Positions 1 through 8,884 of a stretch of 64,000 bases of DNA are shown here, one piece after another (the first letter of the stretch is position 1; every line of letters starts with the position of its first letter). This DNA is from Kosakonia sacchari (lineage in GTDB: Bacteria; Pseudomonadota; Gammaproteobacteria; Enterobacterales; Enterobacteriaceae). Location of the stretch: positions 417,914 through 481,913 of the forward strand of contig FOAY01000001.1 in assembly GCA_900109485.1 (NCBI GenBank). Reading direction: 5' to 3'. The notes under the pieces are model-generated. The model saw nothing but the letters and a program-made list of their open reading frames with translations. It did no database searches and was not told where the DNA came from. A program made the translations under genes and the position numbers.

Positions 1-2
1 GC

Positions 3-1121
3 GGCCAGCGGGTGGATCTGTTTGGCGCGCGGCTGGAGCAACTGCCGGCGATCTGGGAGAGGCTGATCGCCGCCGGGTTTGAAACCGGCCACGCCTACGG
101 CAAATCCCTGCGCACGGTGAAATCCTGCGTCGGTTCTACCTGGTGCCGCTACGGCGTGCAGGACTCTACCGGCATGGCGATTACCCTTGAGAACCGCTAC
201 AAGGGGCTGCGCTCGCCGCACAAAATCAAAATGGCCGTTTCCGGCTGTACCCGCGAATGCGCCGAAGCGCAGGGCAAAGACATTGGCGTGATCGCTACCG
301 ATAAAGGCTGGAACCTCTATGTCTGCGGCAATGGCGGTATGAAGCCGCGCCATGCGGACTTGTTCGCCAGCGATCTCGACAGCGAGGCGCTGATCCGCAC
401 CATCGATCGCGTGTTGATGTTCTATATCCGCACCGCCGATCGCCTGCAACGCACCAGCACCTGGCTCGACAATATGGAAGGCGGGCTTGCGTACTTACAA
501 CAGGTGATCCTGCACGACAGTCTGGAGATTGGCGCGGAGCTGGAGCGTGAAATGCAGCAGGTAGTGGACGCTTACCAGTGCGAATGGAAAACCACGCTGG
601 ATAACGCGGAAAACCGTCTGCTGTTCCGCGGCTTCCTCAACAGCGATCGCCCGGATGAAGCAGTGGTGATGGTGCCGGAGCGCGGGCAGATCCGCCCGGC
701 CAGAAGCGAGGAAAAAACCGCACAAGCGACAACGCTGCCACTGGCCGAAGCCGAATGGGTTCATGTTGGCGCGGTGGCGGATATTCCGGCCAATAGCGGG
801 GTGGCTGCGCGTCTTGGGCAGCAGCAGATTGCGCTGTTCCATCTGCCCGCAAGCGAGGCGCAGATTTTCGCGCTGGACAACCGCGAGCCGGGCAGCGAAG
901 CCAATGTGCTGGCGCGCGGTCTGGTGGGTGATAAAGAGGGCGAGCCGATGGTGATTTCGCCGCTCTACAAACAGCGTTTCCGGCTGTGCGACGGCGTCAG
1001 CCTCGACGATGCCACGCTGCGGGTACGCGTCTGGCCGGTCAACATTATCGACGGGCATATCTGGGTTCATCGCCAGCCGCTGAGCGCGAGCACTTTCCCG
1101 GCGATTGCCGAAGCGTCATAA
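3..1121 (+). CDS. nirB: Nitrite reductase large subunit fused to a NirD-like domain (C-terminal part, 5' end outside window)
   Basis: C-terminal part of the NAD(P)H-dependent siroheme nitrite reductase, which reduces nitrite to ammonium in the cytoplasm. The reading frame is open from the left edge, so the true start lies outside; the GTG at 12 is not a start. The siroheme/4Fe-4S half-domain shows the ligand pattern C-x5-C (SCVGSTWC) followed by C-x3-C (GCTREC). The last ~110 residues (from about EWVHVGAVADIP) form a NirD/Rieske-fold domain without Rieske Cys-His ligands, so large and small subunits are fused as in Klebsiella NasB. The stop is 18 bp before the nitrate reductase start, so the two form an operon for nitrate assimilation; nasB would be an equally good name. 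Confidence in family is high; N-terminal FAD/NADH domains cannot be seen. Confidence 0.93.
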   Translation, partial: GQRVDLFGARLEQLPAIWERLIAAGFETGHAYGKSLRTVKSCVGSTWCRYGVQDSTGMAITLENRYKGLRSPHKIKMAVSGCTRECAEAQGKDIGVIATDKGWNLYVCGNGGMKPRHADLFASDLDSEALIRTIDRVLMFYIRTADRLQRTSTWLDNMEGGLAYLQQVILHDSLEIGAELEREMQQVVDAYQCEWKTTLDNAENRLLFRGFLNSDRPDEAVVMVPERGQIRPARSEEKTAQATTLPLAEAEWVHVGAVADIPANSGVAARLGQQQIALFHLPASEAQIFALDNREPGSEANVLARGLVGDKEGEPMVISPLYKQRFRLCDGVSLDDATLRVRVWPVNIIDGHIWVHRQPLSASTFPAIAEAS

Positions 1122-1139
1122 GCCGCAACGGGGGCGAAA

Positions 1140-4100
1140 ATGGATATAAAAAGTGTATGCCCTTATTGCGGGGTAGGCTGCGGGCTGGTTATGGAAGTGG
1201 AAAACCAGCGCATTATCAATGTGGTGGGGGATAAAACGCACCCCACCAATCAGGGGCGTTTATGCACCAAAGGCAAAAGCTGCGCGCAGGCGATTACCGC
1301 GGCGGGCAGGCTGGATCGCGCATGGCTGCGCACTTCGCGCCAGCAGGAGCCGGTGCCGGTCGGCATCAACAGCGCCATCACGCAAACCGCCCAGCGGCTG
1401 CGCGCCATTATCGATAATCACGGCCCTGATGCGCTGGCGCTGTATGTGTCCGGGCAGATGTCGCTGGAAGCGCAGTATCTGGCGAACAAGCTGGCAAAGG
1501 GGTTTATCGGTACGCAACATATCGAGTCCAACTCGCGCCTGTGCATGGCCAGCGCCGCCAGCGGTTATAAGCTGTCGCTGGGCGCTGACGGGCCGCCGGG
1601 ATCTTATGATGATTTCGATCGCGCCGATCTCTTTCTGGTGATTGGTGCAAACATGGCCGACTGCCACCCGATCCTGTTCCTGCGCATGATGGACAGGGTC
1701 AAAGCCGGGGCAAAACTGATTGTCGTCGATCCGCGCCGCACCGCCACGGCGGAGAAAGCCTCGCTGTTTTTGCAGATCAAACCCGGCACCGACCTCGCCT
1801 TGCTGAACGGCCTGCTCGGCTTGTTGGTGCAGAACGGCCAGATCGACGAGACGTTTATTGAACATTGCACCAAAGGCTGGCAGGCGATGCCGGATTTCTT
1901 GCAGGACTATTTACCGCAGCAGGTGGCCGAACGTACCGGGCTGGCAGAGGCCGATATTCGCCAGGCGGCGCAGTGGATCGGCGAAGCCGCGGAGTGGATG
2001 AGTTGCTGGACAATGGGGCTGAACCAGAGCACCCACGGCACCTGGAGCACCAATGCGCTGTGCAATCTGCATCTGGCGACGGGGGCGATTTGCCGCCCCG
2101 GCAGCGGCCCTTTCTCGCTGACCGGGCAGCCAAACGCGATGGGCGGGCGCGAAGTGGGTTATATGGGCGCCGGACTGCCCGGCCAGCGCTCGCTGCTGGT
2201 GGAAAAAGACCGGGCCTTTGTCGAGCAGCTCTGGCAGCGCCCGCCGGGTTCACTGCGCAGCGATAGCGGCCACGGCACGGTGTCGATGTTCGACGAGATG
2301 CGCACCGGGAAAATTAAAGCCTGCTGGATAATCTGCACCAACCCGGTCGCCACGGTGCCCAATCGCCAGCAGGTGATTGCCGCGCTGCAACAGGCGGAAC
2401 TGGTTATCACCCAGGATGCATTTCTTGATACCGAAACTAACCGCTATGCCGATATTCTGCTGCCGGGCGCGCTGTGGGCGGAAGCCGAAGGGGTGATGAT
2501 CAACTCCGAACGCACCATGACGCTGATGCAGCAGGCGGTTTTACCGCCGGGCGAGGCGCTGGCCGACTGGCAAATCATCGCCCGCGTGGCCTGTGAAATG
2601 GGCTATGCCGATGGCTTTACCTATGCCAGCGCCGCCGAAGTCTTCGACGAGATCCGCCAGTCGTATAACCCGGAAACCGGCTATGACATTCGCGGTGCCA
2701 GCCATGCGCGGCTGCGCGACATGCCGCTGCAATGGCCGTGTCCGCCGGGTGACACTGCGCAACGCCACCCGATTCGCTATCTTCAGCACTCCGCCACGGC
2801 GCGGGTGCGTTTCGCCACCGCCAGCGGCAAGGCGCAATTTTTCGCCTGCCCGGATTTGGCACCTGTGGAGATGCCGGACGACGAATTTCCGCTGGTGCTG
2901 AATACCGGGCGTGTCCAGCATCAGTGGCACACCCTGACGAAAACCGGGAAGATCCCGATGCTCAATCAGCTCAACCCCGGTCCGTTTGTTGAAATCGCCC
3001 CGCAGGATGCCGAACGGCTTAACATTCGCGCGGGCGAACAGGTGGATATTCGCTCCCGGCGCGGTCTGGCAACGCTGCCTGCGGTGATCACCGATCGGGT
3101 CAGCCCCGGCACCTGTTTTGCGCCGTTTCACTGGAACGATCTGTTTGGTGACAAGCTGGCGATCAACGCGGTGACCAGCGATGCCGTCGATCCCATTTCA
3201 CTGCAACCGGAACTGAAACATGCCGCCGTCGCGCTGACGCGCAGCGCGCAGCAGCCGGTGGTAACCGAAAAACCGGCCATAACAGCGCAAGCCACGCCGG
3301 GCGTGCTGCTGGTGCTGTGGGCGTCGATGACCGGCAATGCGCAGGCCTTTGCCCGCCGCTGCGCCGGGCATTTTCTCGATGCCGGGCAGGCGGTAAAACT
3401 GCGCGGGATGGAGAGCGTCGGCGTGGCCGATATTGCCGCTGCCTCGCACGTATTACTGGTTGCCAGTACCTTTGGCGATGGCGATCCGCCGGATAACGGC
3501 GTAGCACTCTGGGCGGCGCTGGAAAGCGACAGTGCGCCAGAACTCACCGCTACCGCCTTTTCCGTGCTGGCCTTTGGCGACGCCAGCTACGATCGGTTTT
3601 GCGGCTTTGGCCGCAAGCTCGATGCCCGGCTGGCAGCGCTGGGCGCGCAGCGGCTGGTGGCGCGTCATGAATGCGATGCGGGCGATAATGCGCCCGCGCA
3701 GCAGTGGCTGGAAGCGGTGCAGGGCGCGCTGCTCGGTGAGGTCATCGCTGAAGCCAGCGAAACGCAACCAAAGCCCGGCTTTAGCCGCCATCAACCGTTA
3801 ACCGTTCCGCTGGTGGTTAACCAGCGACTGAATGCGCCGCTGGCACAAAAAGAGATCCGCCAGTTGGTTTTTGATCTGCAAGGCAGCGGCATGCACTACG
3901 AGGCGGGCGATGCGCTCGGCGTCTGGCCGATCAACTGCCCGCAACAGGTTGATAAAATACTGCGCCTGCTGGAACTGGACGCGCAAACGCCGGTGCAACT
4001 GAGCGATAAAGGCGAAATGACGTTGCATGAAGCGCTGACCAACGAGATGGATATCACGCGCATCACCCCGGAAATCGTGCGGTTTGTCTGTGAACAGACC

Positions 4101-4880
4101 GGCAATGCGGCGCTAAAAACGCGGCTCGACAACCCCGAGGAATTATCGCAGTGGCTGTGGGGACGCCGGCTTAGCGATCTGCTGCAAATGTCCCCGGTTC
4201 GCGCCCCGGCGCAGACGTGGTTGTCGGTGCTGCGCCGTTTACAGCCGCGCTTTTACTCTATCTCTTCCAGCCCGCAGGTTTCGCCGCAGCAGGTGGCGCT
4301 GACGGTCGCGACGGTGCGTTATGGCGAAGGGAATCAGCGCGGCGGCGTCTGCTCGACGTTTCTCGCCGATCGTGCGACCAGTGCGGCGGTATTTATTCAC
4401 TCGTCGCCGCACTTCCGTCTGCCTGCCAACCCGCAAACGCCGGTGATTATGGTCGGCGCGGGCACCGGTATCGCGCCGTTTCGCGGCTTCTTACAGGAAC
4501 GGCAGGCCACCGCTGCCGCAGGCCGCAACTGGTTATTTTTTGGCGAGCAGCATGCGGCAACGGATTTCTGGTATCAGGAAGAGCTGGAAGCCTGGCAGCG
4601 CGACGGCGTTCTGCACCGACTGAGCACGGCGTTTTCCCGCGATCAGGCGGAAAAAATCTACGTGCAGCATCGCATGGTGGAAGAGGGGGCAGAGCTGTGG
4701 CGCTGGCTGTGCGACGGTGCCTGTTTTTATGTCTGCGGCGATGCCAGCCAGATGGCGAAAGATGTCGATGCGGCGCTAAAGCAGGTGGCGCAAACCTTTG
4801 GCGGCATGCGCGCCGATGAGGCCAGCGACTGGGTAGCGGCACTGGCGCGCGCGAAACGCTACCTGCGGGATGTCTATTAG
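1140..4880 (+). CDS. nasA: Assimilatory nitrate reductase fused to a CysJ-like flavoprotein reductase
   Basis: A 1246-residue cytoplasmic fusion. Residues 1 to about 690 are a bis-MGD molybdoenzyme reducing nitrate to nitrite: 4Fe-4S cysteines C7, C10, C14 and C42, the likely Mo-ligand cysteine near 135 (SNSRLCMAS), and a C-terminal molybdopterin-dinucleotide-binding domain (about 585-690). From about 720 it resembles the sulfite reductase flavoprotein CysJ: a flavodoxin/FMN domain (WASMTGNAQ, STFGDGDPPDN), an FAD domain (RFYSISSSPQ), an NADPH site (GAGTGIAPFRGF) and the CysJ-type C-terminus RYLRDVY. Classical Klebsiella NasA (~870 residues) instead relies on a separate NasC. By inference this enzyme takes electrons directly from NADPH. 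It follows the nitrite reductase by 18 bp. Such fusions are annotated in other enterobacteria, so the architecture is uncommon rather than unique. Confidence 0.93.
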   Translation: MDIKSVCPYCGVGCGLVMEVENQRIINVVGDKTHPTNQGRLCTKGKSCAQAITAAGRLDRAWLRTSRQQEPVPVGINSAITQTAQRLRAIIDNHGPDALALYVSGQMSLEAQYLANKLAKGFIGTQHIESNSRLCMASAASGYKLSLGADGPPGSYDDFDRADLFLVIGANMADCHPILFLRMMDRVKAGAKLIVVDPRRTATAEKASLFLQIKPGTDLALLNGLLGLLVQNGQIDETFIEHCTKGWQAMPDFLQDYLPQQVAERTGLAEADIRQAAQWIGEAAEWMSCWTMGLNQSTHGTWSTNALCNLHLATGAICRPGSGPFSLTGQPNAMGGREVGYMGAGLPGQRSLLVEKDRAFVEQLWQRPPGSLRSDSGHGTVSMFDEMRTGKIKACWIICTNPVATVPNRQQVIAALQQAELVITQDAFLDTETNRYADILLPGALWAEAEGVMINSERTMTLMQQAVLPPGEALADWQIIARVACEMGYADGFTYASAAEVFDEIRQSYNPETGYDIRGASHARLRDMPLQWPCPPGDTAQRHPIRYLQHSATARVRFATASGKAQFFACPDLAPVEMPDDEFPLVLNTGRVQHQWHTLTKTGKIPMLNQLNPGPFVEIAPQDAERLNIRAGEQVDIRSRRGLATLPAVITDRVSPGTCFAPFHWNDLFGDKLAINAVTSDAVDPISLQPELKHAAVALTRSAQQPVVTEKPAITAQATPGVLLVLWASMTGNAQAFARRCAGHFLDAGQAVKLRGMESVGVADIAAASHVLLVASTFGDGDPPDNGVALWAALESDSAPELTATAFSVLAFGDASYDRFCGFGRKLDARLAALGAQRLVARHECDAGDNAPAQQWLEAVQGALLGEVIAEASETQPKPGFSRHQPLTVPLVVNQRLNAPLAQKEIRQLVFDLQGSGMHYEAGDALGVWPINCPQQVDKILRLLELDAQTPVQLSDKGEMTLHEALTNEMDITRITPEIVRFVCEQTGNAALKTRLDNPEELSQWLWGRRLSDLLQMSPVRAPAQTWLSVLRRLQPRFYSISSSPQVSPQQVALTVATVRYGEGNQRGGVCSTFLADRATSAAVFIHSSPHFRLPANPQTPVIMVGAGTGIAPFRGFLQERQATAAAGRNWLFFGEQHAATDFWYQEELEAWQRDGVLHRLSTAFSRDQAEKIYVQHRMVEEGAELWRWLCDGACFYVCGDASQMAKDVDAALKQVAQTFGGMRADEASDWVAALARAKRYLRDVY

Positions 4881-4925
4881 CGGTTTTCGGCTTGTCATCT
4901 CCGGCGGTCTGGCAAGGCTCAGCGA

Positions 4926-4956
4926 CGGGGAGATAGCGTGATGCGCCATCTCCCCG
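4926..4956. terminator. Hairpin between convergent nasA and the MmgE/PrpD gene
   Basis: Perfect 9-bp inverted repeat CGGGGAGAT / ATCTCCCCG (4926-4934 and 4948-4956) with a further GCG/CGC pairing inside the loop. It lies in the 91-bp gap between two convergent stop codons, as expected of a bidirectional terminator. No strong T tract follows on either strand, so efficiency is uncertain. Confidence 0.5.
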
Positions 4957-4971
4957 TTCGCGATGCTGTGC

Positions 4972-6294
4972 TTATGCATCACCCTGTAGCGAAGAGACGC
5001 TGGTGACCATCATCCGGCGCAGAAAACCGATATCGCGCGTTTGTTCCAGATTCGCTAATTGCTCGTAAAGCGCCTGCGCATCGGGCAGATGCGCGCAACA
5101 ATCGAGGAACTTCGCCTGCCGTTCCGCTTCGCTGAACGGTTCCTCCAGCACGCCTTTTGCCTGCCAGCGCGAATGGCGAAGCGTGCGGCCATCCTTGAGC
5201 GTTACCGTCAGCGTATGCGGCAGCGCGGCGTTTTCATTTTCCTGCTCTGCCGTCCAGTGGCTCATGGTAATACGCGCCAGTTTCTGCGCATCGGCCTGCG
5301 CGGTAACGGCTTCTGGCGTGAAATCTGAAACGCTGAGCGCCCCTTTTTCCAGCATCACCGCTACGCAGTAAGGCATGGAAAACCGCGCCTGCATCTCGTC
5401 AACGGGCTGCGGATATGCCAGGTTGCGCCAGTTGGCAATGCCCACCTGGCAGTGCACCTGTTCAACCTCATCGGTATGGAAGAGCTGTTGCGCCTGCAAA
5501 TCGGCAATTGCATCCAGAATGCGGTGCGTTGAGCCGCAACAGGGGTGTTTTTTCGGCATGACGCCGACGCGTTCAATCACATGCTGGCGGTCGTTAAGCC
5601 AGCCGGGCAGGCTCAGCGTTCCGGCATAGAGTTCGGCAAAACCCTGCGGGCATTCAAAAATATCCATCCTGCCGTGCATCCCGGTGCGGGCAAGGGTTGC
5701 GGCTTCAACTGCGTTACGTGCGGCCATACCAGCATGAAACGGTTTGAGTGGCGTGCCGAACTGCCCTTTTACGCCGCTGGCCATGCTGACCGCTATGCTC
5801 AATGTGCGGGCAATGCCTGGCGCATCTTGCCCCATCAGCGCCGCCACGCCTGCGGCGCTACCGATACAGCCAATTGTCGATGTGCCGTGCCATCCGGCGG
5901 TGTAATGGCCGTAACCGGTCGCTTCACCAATAAACGCCTGCGCCTGTAAACCCACCAGATAAGCGGCAATCAGCTCTGCGCCGCTGCTGTTCTGCGCCAG
6001 CGCCACCGGTAACAGGGCCGGGATCAGCACGGCGGAAGCGTGGCTCATTCCCGGCGTAAAATTATCGTCATAGTCGATGGCGTGGGCCGCGGTAGCGTTC
6101 ACCAGCGCCGCCTGTGCGGCACTGCGCGGCGAATCGCGCCACGCCTCGCTCACCGCGCGGGTGGAAAAGTCATTCCGCCCGGCGACCATGCAGGCCAGCG
6201 TATCGGTAATGGCTTCGCGCGCCAGCGTTTTTGCCCGCTCGCTAAAGGGCTGCGGTGCGGCGCACCAGTGCGCCAGTTTTTCGATCAGTGTCAT
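4972..6294 (-). CDS. MmgE/PrpD family protein
   Basis: About 440 residues, cytoplasmic, related over its length to the MmgE/PrpD superfamily (2-methylcitrate dehydratase, cis-aconitate decarboxylase and relatives). Family hallmarks include the N-terminal helical part (DTLACMVAGR), HAIDYDDNF, and the GYGHYTAGWHGTSTIG and KPFHAGMAARN stretches. An upstream in-frame start at 6405 would overlap the ABC gene by 74 nt. The ATG at 6294 is preferred because AAGGAG lies 8 nt upstream and the protein then begins at the usual family position (MTLIEKL). It is the last gene of the minus-strand cluster with an oligopeptide-type ABC importer and an M20 amidohydrolase. That context suggests it acts on a product released from the imported compound. 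The substrate cannot be read from the sequence. Confidence 0.85.
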   Translation of the reverse strand: MTLIEKLAHWCAAPQPFSERAKTLAREAITDTLACMVAGRNDFSTRAVSEAWRDSPRSAAQAALVNATAAHAIDYDDNFTPGMSHASAVLIPALLPVALAQNSSGAELIAAYLVGLQAQAFIGEATGYGHYTAGWHGTSTIGCIGSAAGVAALMGQDAPGIARTLSIAVSMASGVKGQFGTPLKPFHAGMAARNAVEAATLARTGMHGRMDIFECPQGFAELYAGTLSLPGWLNDRQHVIERVGVMPKKHPCCGSTHRILDAIADLQAQQLFHTDEVEQVHCQVGIANWRNLAYPQPVDEMQARFSMPYCVAVMLEKGALSVSDFTPEAVTAQADAQKLARITMSHWTAEQENENAALPHTLTVTLKDGRTLRHSRWQAKGVLEEPFSEAERQAKFLDCCAHLPDAQALYEQLANLEQTRDIGFLRRMMVTSVSSLQGDA

Positions 6295-6331
6295 GATGCC
6301 CACTCCTTCAGACGCCAGATGGCGTTTATGC

Positions 6332-7096
6332 TCACGCTTCACTCGCCGCGAGAAACTCACGGGTATAGGTTTCTTGCGCATCGCCCTTTCGTAAACGCGC
6401 CGCACTGACCTCTTCCAGCAATTTCCCCTGATACATCACGCCAACGCGTTCGCAAAGGTGGGTAACCACTGCCAAATCGTGGGTGACCAGCAGGTAGGTC
6501 AGGTTGCGCTGCTGGCGCATGCGGCTGAGTAAGTTGAGGATCTCTGCCTGTACGGAAACATCCAGCGCGGAAGTGGGCTCATCAAGTAGCAGAACCGACG
6601 GTTCGAGGATCAGCGCACGGGCGATCGCCACGCGCTGGCGCTGGCCGCCGGAGAGCTGGTGCGGATAGCGGTAGCGAAAAGCATCAGAGAGACCGACCGC
6701 ATGCAGCACATCGCTGATCCGCGCTTCATGCCGATCCATATCGTGCAGTTTTAGCGGCTCGCGCAGGCTGGCCCACACCATTTTTCGCGGGTGCAGCGAG
6801 GCATACGGATCCTGAAAAACCATCTGCACCTGACGGTAAAAGGCTTTATCGCGGTGCGGCTGCTGTTCGCGGTTATTAAACAAAATATGGCCGTGATAAT
6901 CCGGGTTCAGCCCGGCCAGTGCGCGCAGCACGGTGGATTTGCCACAGCCGGATTCGCCAATCAGACCGTAACTTTCACCGCGTGCCAGCATCAGGCTGAC
7001 ATCGCTCACCACCTGGCGGCGCTGGTTACCCTGACCAAAAGCGATGGCCAGATTAACCATTTCAATGGCGCGTTCTGTTGTCGGGATCGGGTTCAT
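6332..7096 (-). CDS. Peptide-type ABC transporter ATP-binding protein (DppF/OppF-like)
   Basis: 254 residues with Walker A GESGCGKST, signature LSGGQRQRVAIARA and Walker [12 protein letters not shown], followed by the switch histidine (LLVTHDLAVV). It is the second ATPase of an Opp/Dpp/Ni-type importer working at the inner membrane with the preceding ATPase. Its ATG overlaps the stop of that gene in an ATGA (7093-7096), indicating translational coupling. It is short for a DppF (usually 320 or more) because the C-terminal oligopeptide/dipeptide extension is abbreviated. Substrate unknown; context points to a peptide or an N-acyl amino-acid conjugate. Confidence 0.9.
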   Translation of the reverse strand: MNPIPTTERAIEMVNLAIAFGQGNQRRQVVSDVSLMLARGESYGLIGESGCGKSTVLRALAGLNPDYHGHILFNNREQQPHRDKAFYRQVQMVFQDPYASLHPRKMVWASLREPLKLHDMDRHEARISDVLHAVGLSDAFRYRYPHQLSGGQRQRVAIARALILEPSVLLLDEPTSALDVSVQAEILNLLSRMRQQRNLTYLLVTHDLAVVTHLCERVGVMYQGKLLEEVSAARLRKGDAQETYTREFLAASEA

Positions 7097-7959
7097 TGGG
7101 CTACTCCATCGCGGTAACTGGGGCCGTTTAACCAGGCGGGATCGCGCGTCGGCACGCGCAGCGTTTCTACCGGTTCGCGCAGCCGGGGCTGGCTGGCGAG
7201 CAGCGCCTGGGTATAGGGATGGCAGGCCTGGTCAAGTTCACTGGCGCGGATCTCTTCGACAATGCGTCCGGCGTACATCACCAGCACCCGGTCGCAGAAA
7301 CGCGACACCAGGTTTAAATCGTGAGTGATAAACAGCAGCCCGGTCTGGCGACGTTGCAGTTGCTCATCAAGGATGCTGAGCACCTGGCGGCGCACTGTTA
7401 CATCCAGCGCGGAGGTCGGTTCGTCGGCGATGATCAGATCCGGTTCCGGGATCAGCATCATGGCGATCATCACCCGCTGCCCCATACCGCCGGAGATTTC
7501 GTGCGGGTAGAGGCGGGCGACTTTCGCCACATCGCGAATATGTACCGATTCCAGCATCTCCAGCGCGCGGGCGCGGGCTTCCTCTTTGCTGACGCGACGG
7601 TGTAAACGCCAGGCTTCCGCCACCTGATCGCCAATGCGCATTAACGGGTTCAGCGAAAAGCGCGGGTCTTGCAGGATCATCGAGATGCGGTTGCCGCGAA
7701 TGGTGCGCATCTGCCGTTCGCTGGCGTTCAGCAGATCGATCTCGCCGAAACGCATTTTGGCGGCCCGCACATGGCCGATTTTCGGCGTCAGTTTCAGCAG
7801 GGCGCGGCAGGTCTGCGATTTCCCCGAACCAGATTCGCCGACAATCGCGACCTTTTCCCGCCCGACCTGAAAGCTCACGTCGCGCACCGCGAGGTTATCT
7901 TCGTGCGCCCCTTTAAACAGGATGCTCAGGTTTTCTACTTCCAGCAGTGGATTATTCAT
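7093..7959 (-). CDS. Peptide-type ABC transporter ATP-binding protein (DppD/OppD-like)
   Basis: 288 residues with Walker [11 protein letters not shown], signature [15 protein letters not shown] and Walker [13 protein letters not shown]. The [13 protein letters not shown] switch region and the C-terminal oligopeptide-transporter extension ([17 protein letters not shown]) are typical of DppD/OppD. It pairs with the neighbouring DppF-like ATPase to energise the two permeases encoded upstream. The start ATG at 7959 overlaps the end of the DppC-like gene by 8 bp, so all transporter genes appear co-translated. Confidence 0.9.
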   Translation of the reverse strand: MNNPLLEVENLSILFKGAHEDNLAVRDVSFQVGREKVAIVGESGSGKSQTCRALLKLTPKIGHVRAAKMRFGEIDLLNASERQMRTIRGNRISMILQDPRFSLNPLMRIGDQVAEAWRLHRRVSKEEARARALEMLESVHIRDVAKVARLYPHEISGGMGQRVMIAMMLIPEPDLIIADEPTSALDVTVRRQVLSILDEQLQRRQTGLLFITHDLNLVSRFCDRVLVMYAGRIVEEIRASELDQACHPYTQALLASQPRLREPVETLRVPTRDPAWLNGPSYRDGVAQ

Positions 7960-8884
7960 GGCGGATATCCATTACATCGCGCAGGCCGTCGCCGAGCAGG
8001 TTAAAGGCCAGGCTGGTAAACAAAATCGCTAAACCGGGAATGGCGGCAATCCAGCCATTGTTCAGCATAAATTCGCGCCCGGAGGCCAGCATCGCGCCCC
8101 ATTCCGGGCTGGGTGCCTGCGCGCCAAGGCCAAGAAAGCCAAGCCCGGCGGCAGTGAGAATAATCGCCGCCATATTGAGCGTGACGCGCACCACCACTGA
8201 CGGCAGGCACATTGGCATCACGTGGCGCGAAATGATGTGCCACGCCGATGCGCCCTGTAAGCGCACCGCCGCGATGTAATCCATCTTGCGGATGGCCAGC
8301 GTTTCAGCGCGCGCCAGACGGGCAATCGGCGGCCAGGCGGAGAGGGAAATGGCGATAATCGCGTTCTCAATGCCGGGGCCGAGGGCGGCGACAAACGCCA
8401 GTGCGAGGATCAGGCTGGGGAAGGCAAGAAAGATATCCACCAGCCGCATCAGCAGCATATCGACGCGCCCGCCGAGATAGCCCGCCGTGGCGCCAATCAC
8501 CAGCCCGAGCGGGGTGATAATCAGCGCCGTCAACCCGGTGATATAGAGCGTGATGCGCGCGCCATACAGCAGGCGGCTGAAGATGTCACGCCCCAGTTCA
8601 TCGGTGCCGAGCCAGTGTTCTGTACTCGCTGGTTGCAGACGCAGCGCCAGGTTTTGCGCGTAGATATCGTGGTTTGCCAGCCACGGCGCAAACAGCGCGG
8701 CGGCAACGATGATCAGCAACACCAGCAGGCCAAACAGCGCGGAGTGGTTGGCGCAAAAACGTCGCCACTGGATCCAGGCAAGCTGAACTCTGGCCTGTAA
8801 CGGGGTTTGCGGCGCCGGATCGCGCAGCCACGCGCGCAGCCCCTGGCGCGGATGGGCGCGCAGGTATTTGCTCGAATCGGTCAT
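7952..8884 (-). CDS. Peptide-type ABC transporter permease (DppC-like)
   Basis: About 310 residues of inner-membrane permease. It has an N-terminal transmembrane helix (SALFGLLVLLIIVAAALFAPW), a periplasmic loop with the family motif HWLGTDELGRDIFSRLLYGAR, several further helices and the cytoplasmic EAA-type loop (AVRLQGASAWHIISRHVMP). A start at 8935 is possible, but ATG 8884 is chosen. It forms an ATGA overlap with the DppB-like gene, has GGGAGG just upstream, and gives the usual short cytoplasmic N-terminus (MTDSSKYLRAHP). Heterodimer partner of the DppB-like permease. Confidence 0.9.
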   Translation of the reverse strand: MTDSSKYLRAHPRQGLRAWLRDPAPQTPLQARVQLAWIQWRRFCANHSALFGLLVLLIIVAAALFAPWLANHDIYAQNLALRLQPASTEHWLGTDELGRDIFSRLLYGARITLYITGLTALIITPLGLVIGATAGYLGGRVDMLLMRLVDIFLAFPSLILALAFVAALGPGIENAIIAISLSAWPPIARLARAETLAIRKMDYIAAVRLQGASAWHIISRHVMPMCLPSVVVRVTLNMAAIILTAAGLGFLGLGAQAPSPEWGAMLASGREFMLNNGWIAAIPGLAILFTSLAFNLLGDGLRDVMDIRHE

